A stretch of DNA of 5,023 bases from Armatimonadota bacterium (lineage in GTDB: Bacteria > Armatimonadota > SYMT01). The DNA lies in contig JAJFMS010000362.1 in NCBI GenBank assembly GCA_020696885.1, forward strand, positions 1-5,023, in the 5' to 3' direction. Made by a program: the position numbers and the translations under genes. The notes beneath the pieces were generated by a model, which was given only the letters and a program-made list of their open reading frames with translations, had not been told where the DNA came from and ran no database searches. The stretch's first letter is position 1. Every line of letters starts with the position of its first letter. Positions 4,788 through 5,023 of this stretch are shown here, piece by piece.

Positions 4788-5023
4788 ATGCTTCCCACCA
4801 GTGGTTCCCGACGCTCGTTCTTGAAGGCTGCCGCCGGGGTGGCGGGGGCCGCGGCGCTGACGGATGGTCTCCCCGCCACCGAAGCGGGCGCGCGGGAAGC
4901 CGGTGCCGCGGAAGGCACCCTGATGGCGTATGTGGGGACCTTCAGCTCGCCGCTGCAGGACGTGCTGCCCACGCAGGTGGACCTGCCGCCCGGCAACGGC
5001 CGGGGCATCCACCTGTTCGAGGT
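4788..5023 (+). CDS. Tat-exported lactonase-family (beta-propeller) protein, N-terminal part (runs off right edge)
   Basis: Seventy-eight codons are visible. The start carries a twin-arginine signal: SRRSFLKAAAGVAGAAAL at about residues 7-24, with a hydrophobic core and an alanine-rich region after it. This implies export of a folded protein across the inner membrane. After the signal comes LMAYVGTFSSP (about 45-55) and NGRGIHLFE (70-78), matching the opening blade of the 6-phosphogluconolactonase-like seven-bladed propeller family (lactonase, PF10282), where YVGTYT...GKGIY is typical. The stretch between (LQDVLPTQVDLPPGN) is a longer insert than in short members. An exported member is unlikely to serve the pentose phosphate pathway, so substrate is unknown. 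The ATG is preceded by only a weak GAAAG site at 4773-4777; no alternative in-frame start fits better. Confidence 0.8.
   Translation, partial: MLPTSGSRRSFLKAAAGVAGAAALTDGLPATEAGAREAGAAEGTLMAYVGTFSSPLQDVLPTQVDLPPGNGRGIHLFE

Noticed and set aside
4620..5012. Minus-strand open frame of 130 codons opposite the lactonase-like gene
   Set aside because: The plus strand has a clear twin-arginine signal and propeller start; the minus frame crosses the greA terminator and shows no motif.

Overview
This window comes from a GC-rich bacterial chromosome. Start codons are mixed (ATG, GTG and probably TTG) and several Shine-Dalgarno sequences are strong. Gene content (Glyoxalase_6-type VOC protein, ester cyclase, NDH-2, GreA, Tat-exported lactonase-like protein) fits a GC-rich soil or sediment lineage such as Gemmatimonadota. 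That placement is inferred from general character only and is weak. No rRNA, tRNA, CRISPR array, insertion sequence or phage gene was seen.

Layout, left to right. (1) 1-338, minus: the N-terminal part of an unassigned membrane-anchored or secreted protein that runs off the left edge. (2) 404-531: a divergent intergenic region with two inverted repeats and a good promoter, one repeat overlapping the -35. (3) 532-1417, plus: a toxin-antitoxin locus in toxin-first order. The RelE/HigB-like (Gp49-type) toxin is broken by a 73-bp insertion bounded by perfect 38-bp direct repeats; the XRE antitoxin is intact. (4) 1421-1448: a perfect 12-bp hairpin between convergent genes. (5) 1461-2266, minus: a two-gene operon, ester cyclase/SnoaL-like then VOC/glyoxalase-like. 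(6) 2267-2502: a divergent intergenic region with a long palindrome. (7) 2503-3960, plus: a type II NADH dehydrogenase-like flavoprotein with an N-terminal membrane segment. (8) 3961-4159: an AT-rich hairpin, a near-consensus promoter and, starting about one base after the predicted transcription start, a strong intrinsic terminator. (9) 4160-4648, plus: greA, followed by a terminator. (10) 4788-5023, plus: the start of a Tat-exported lactonase-like beta-propeller protein that runs off the right edge.

The genes do not form one pathway. The parts most worth attention are the toxin gene, where removing exactly one 73-bp repeat period restores a full-length 120-residue reading frame (either a recent inactivation or a recombination-dependent off/on state), and the greA leader, where promoter and terminator are nearly fused. 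The second resembles in principle the attenuated greA leader (GraL) of Escherichia coli.
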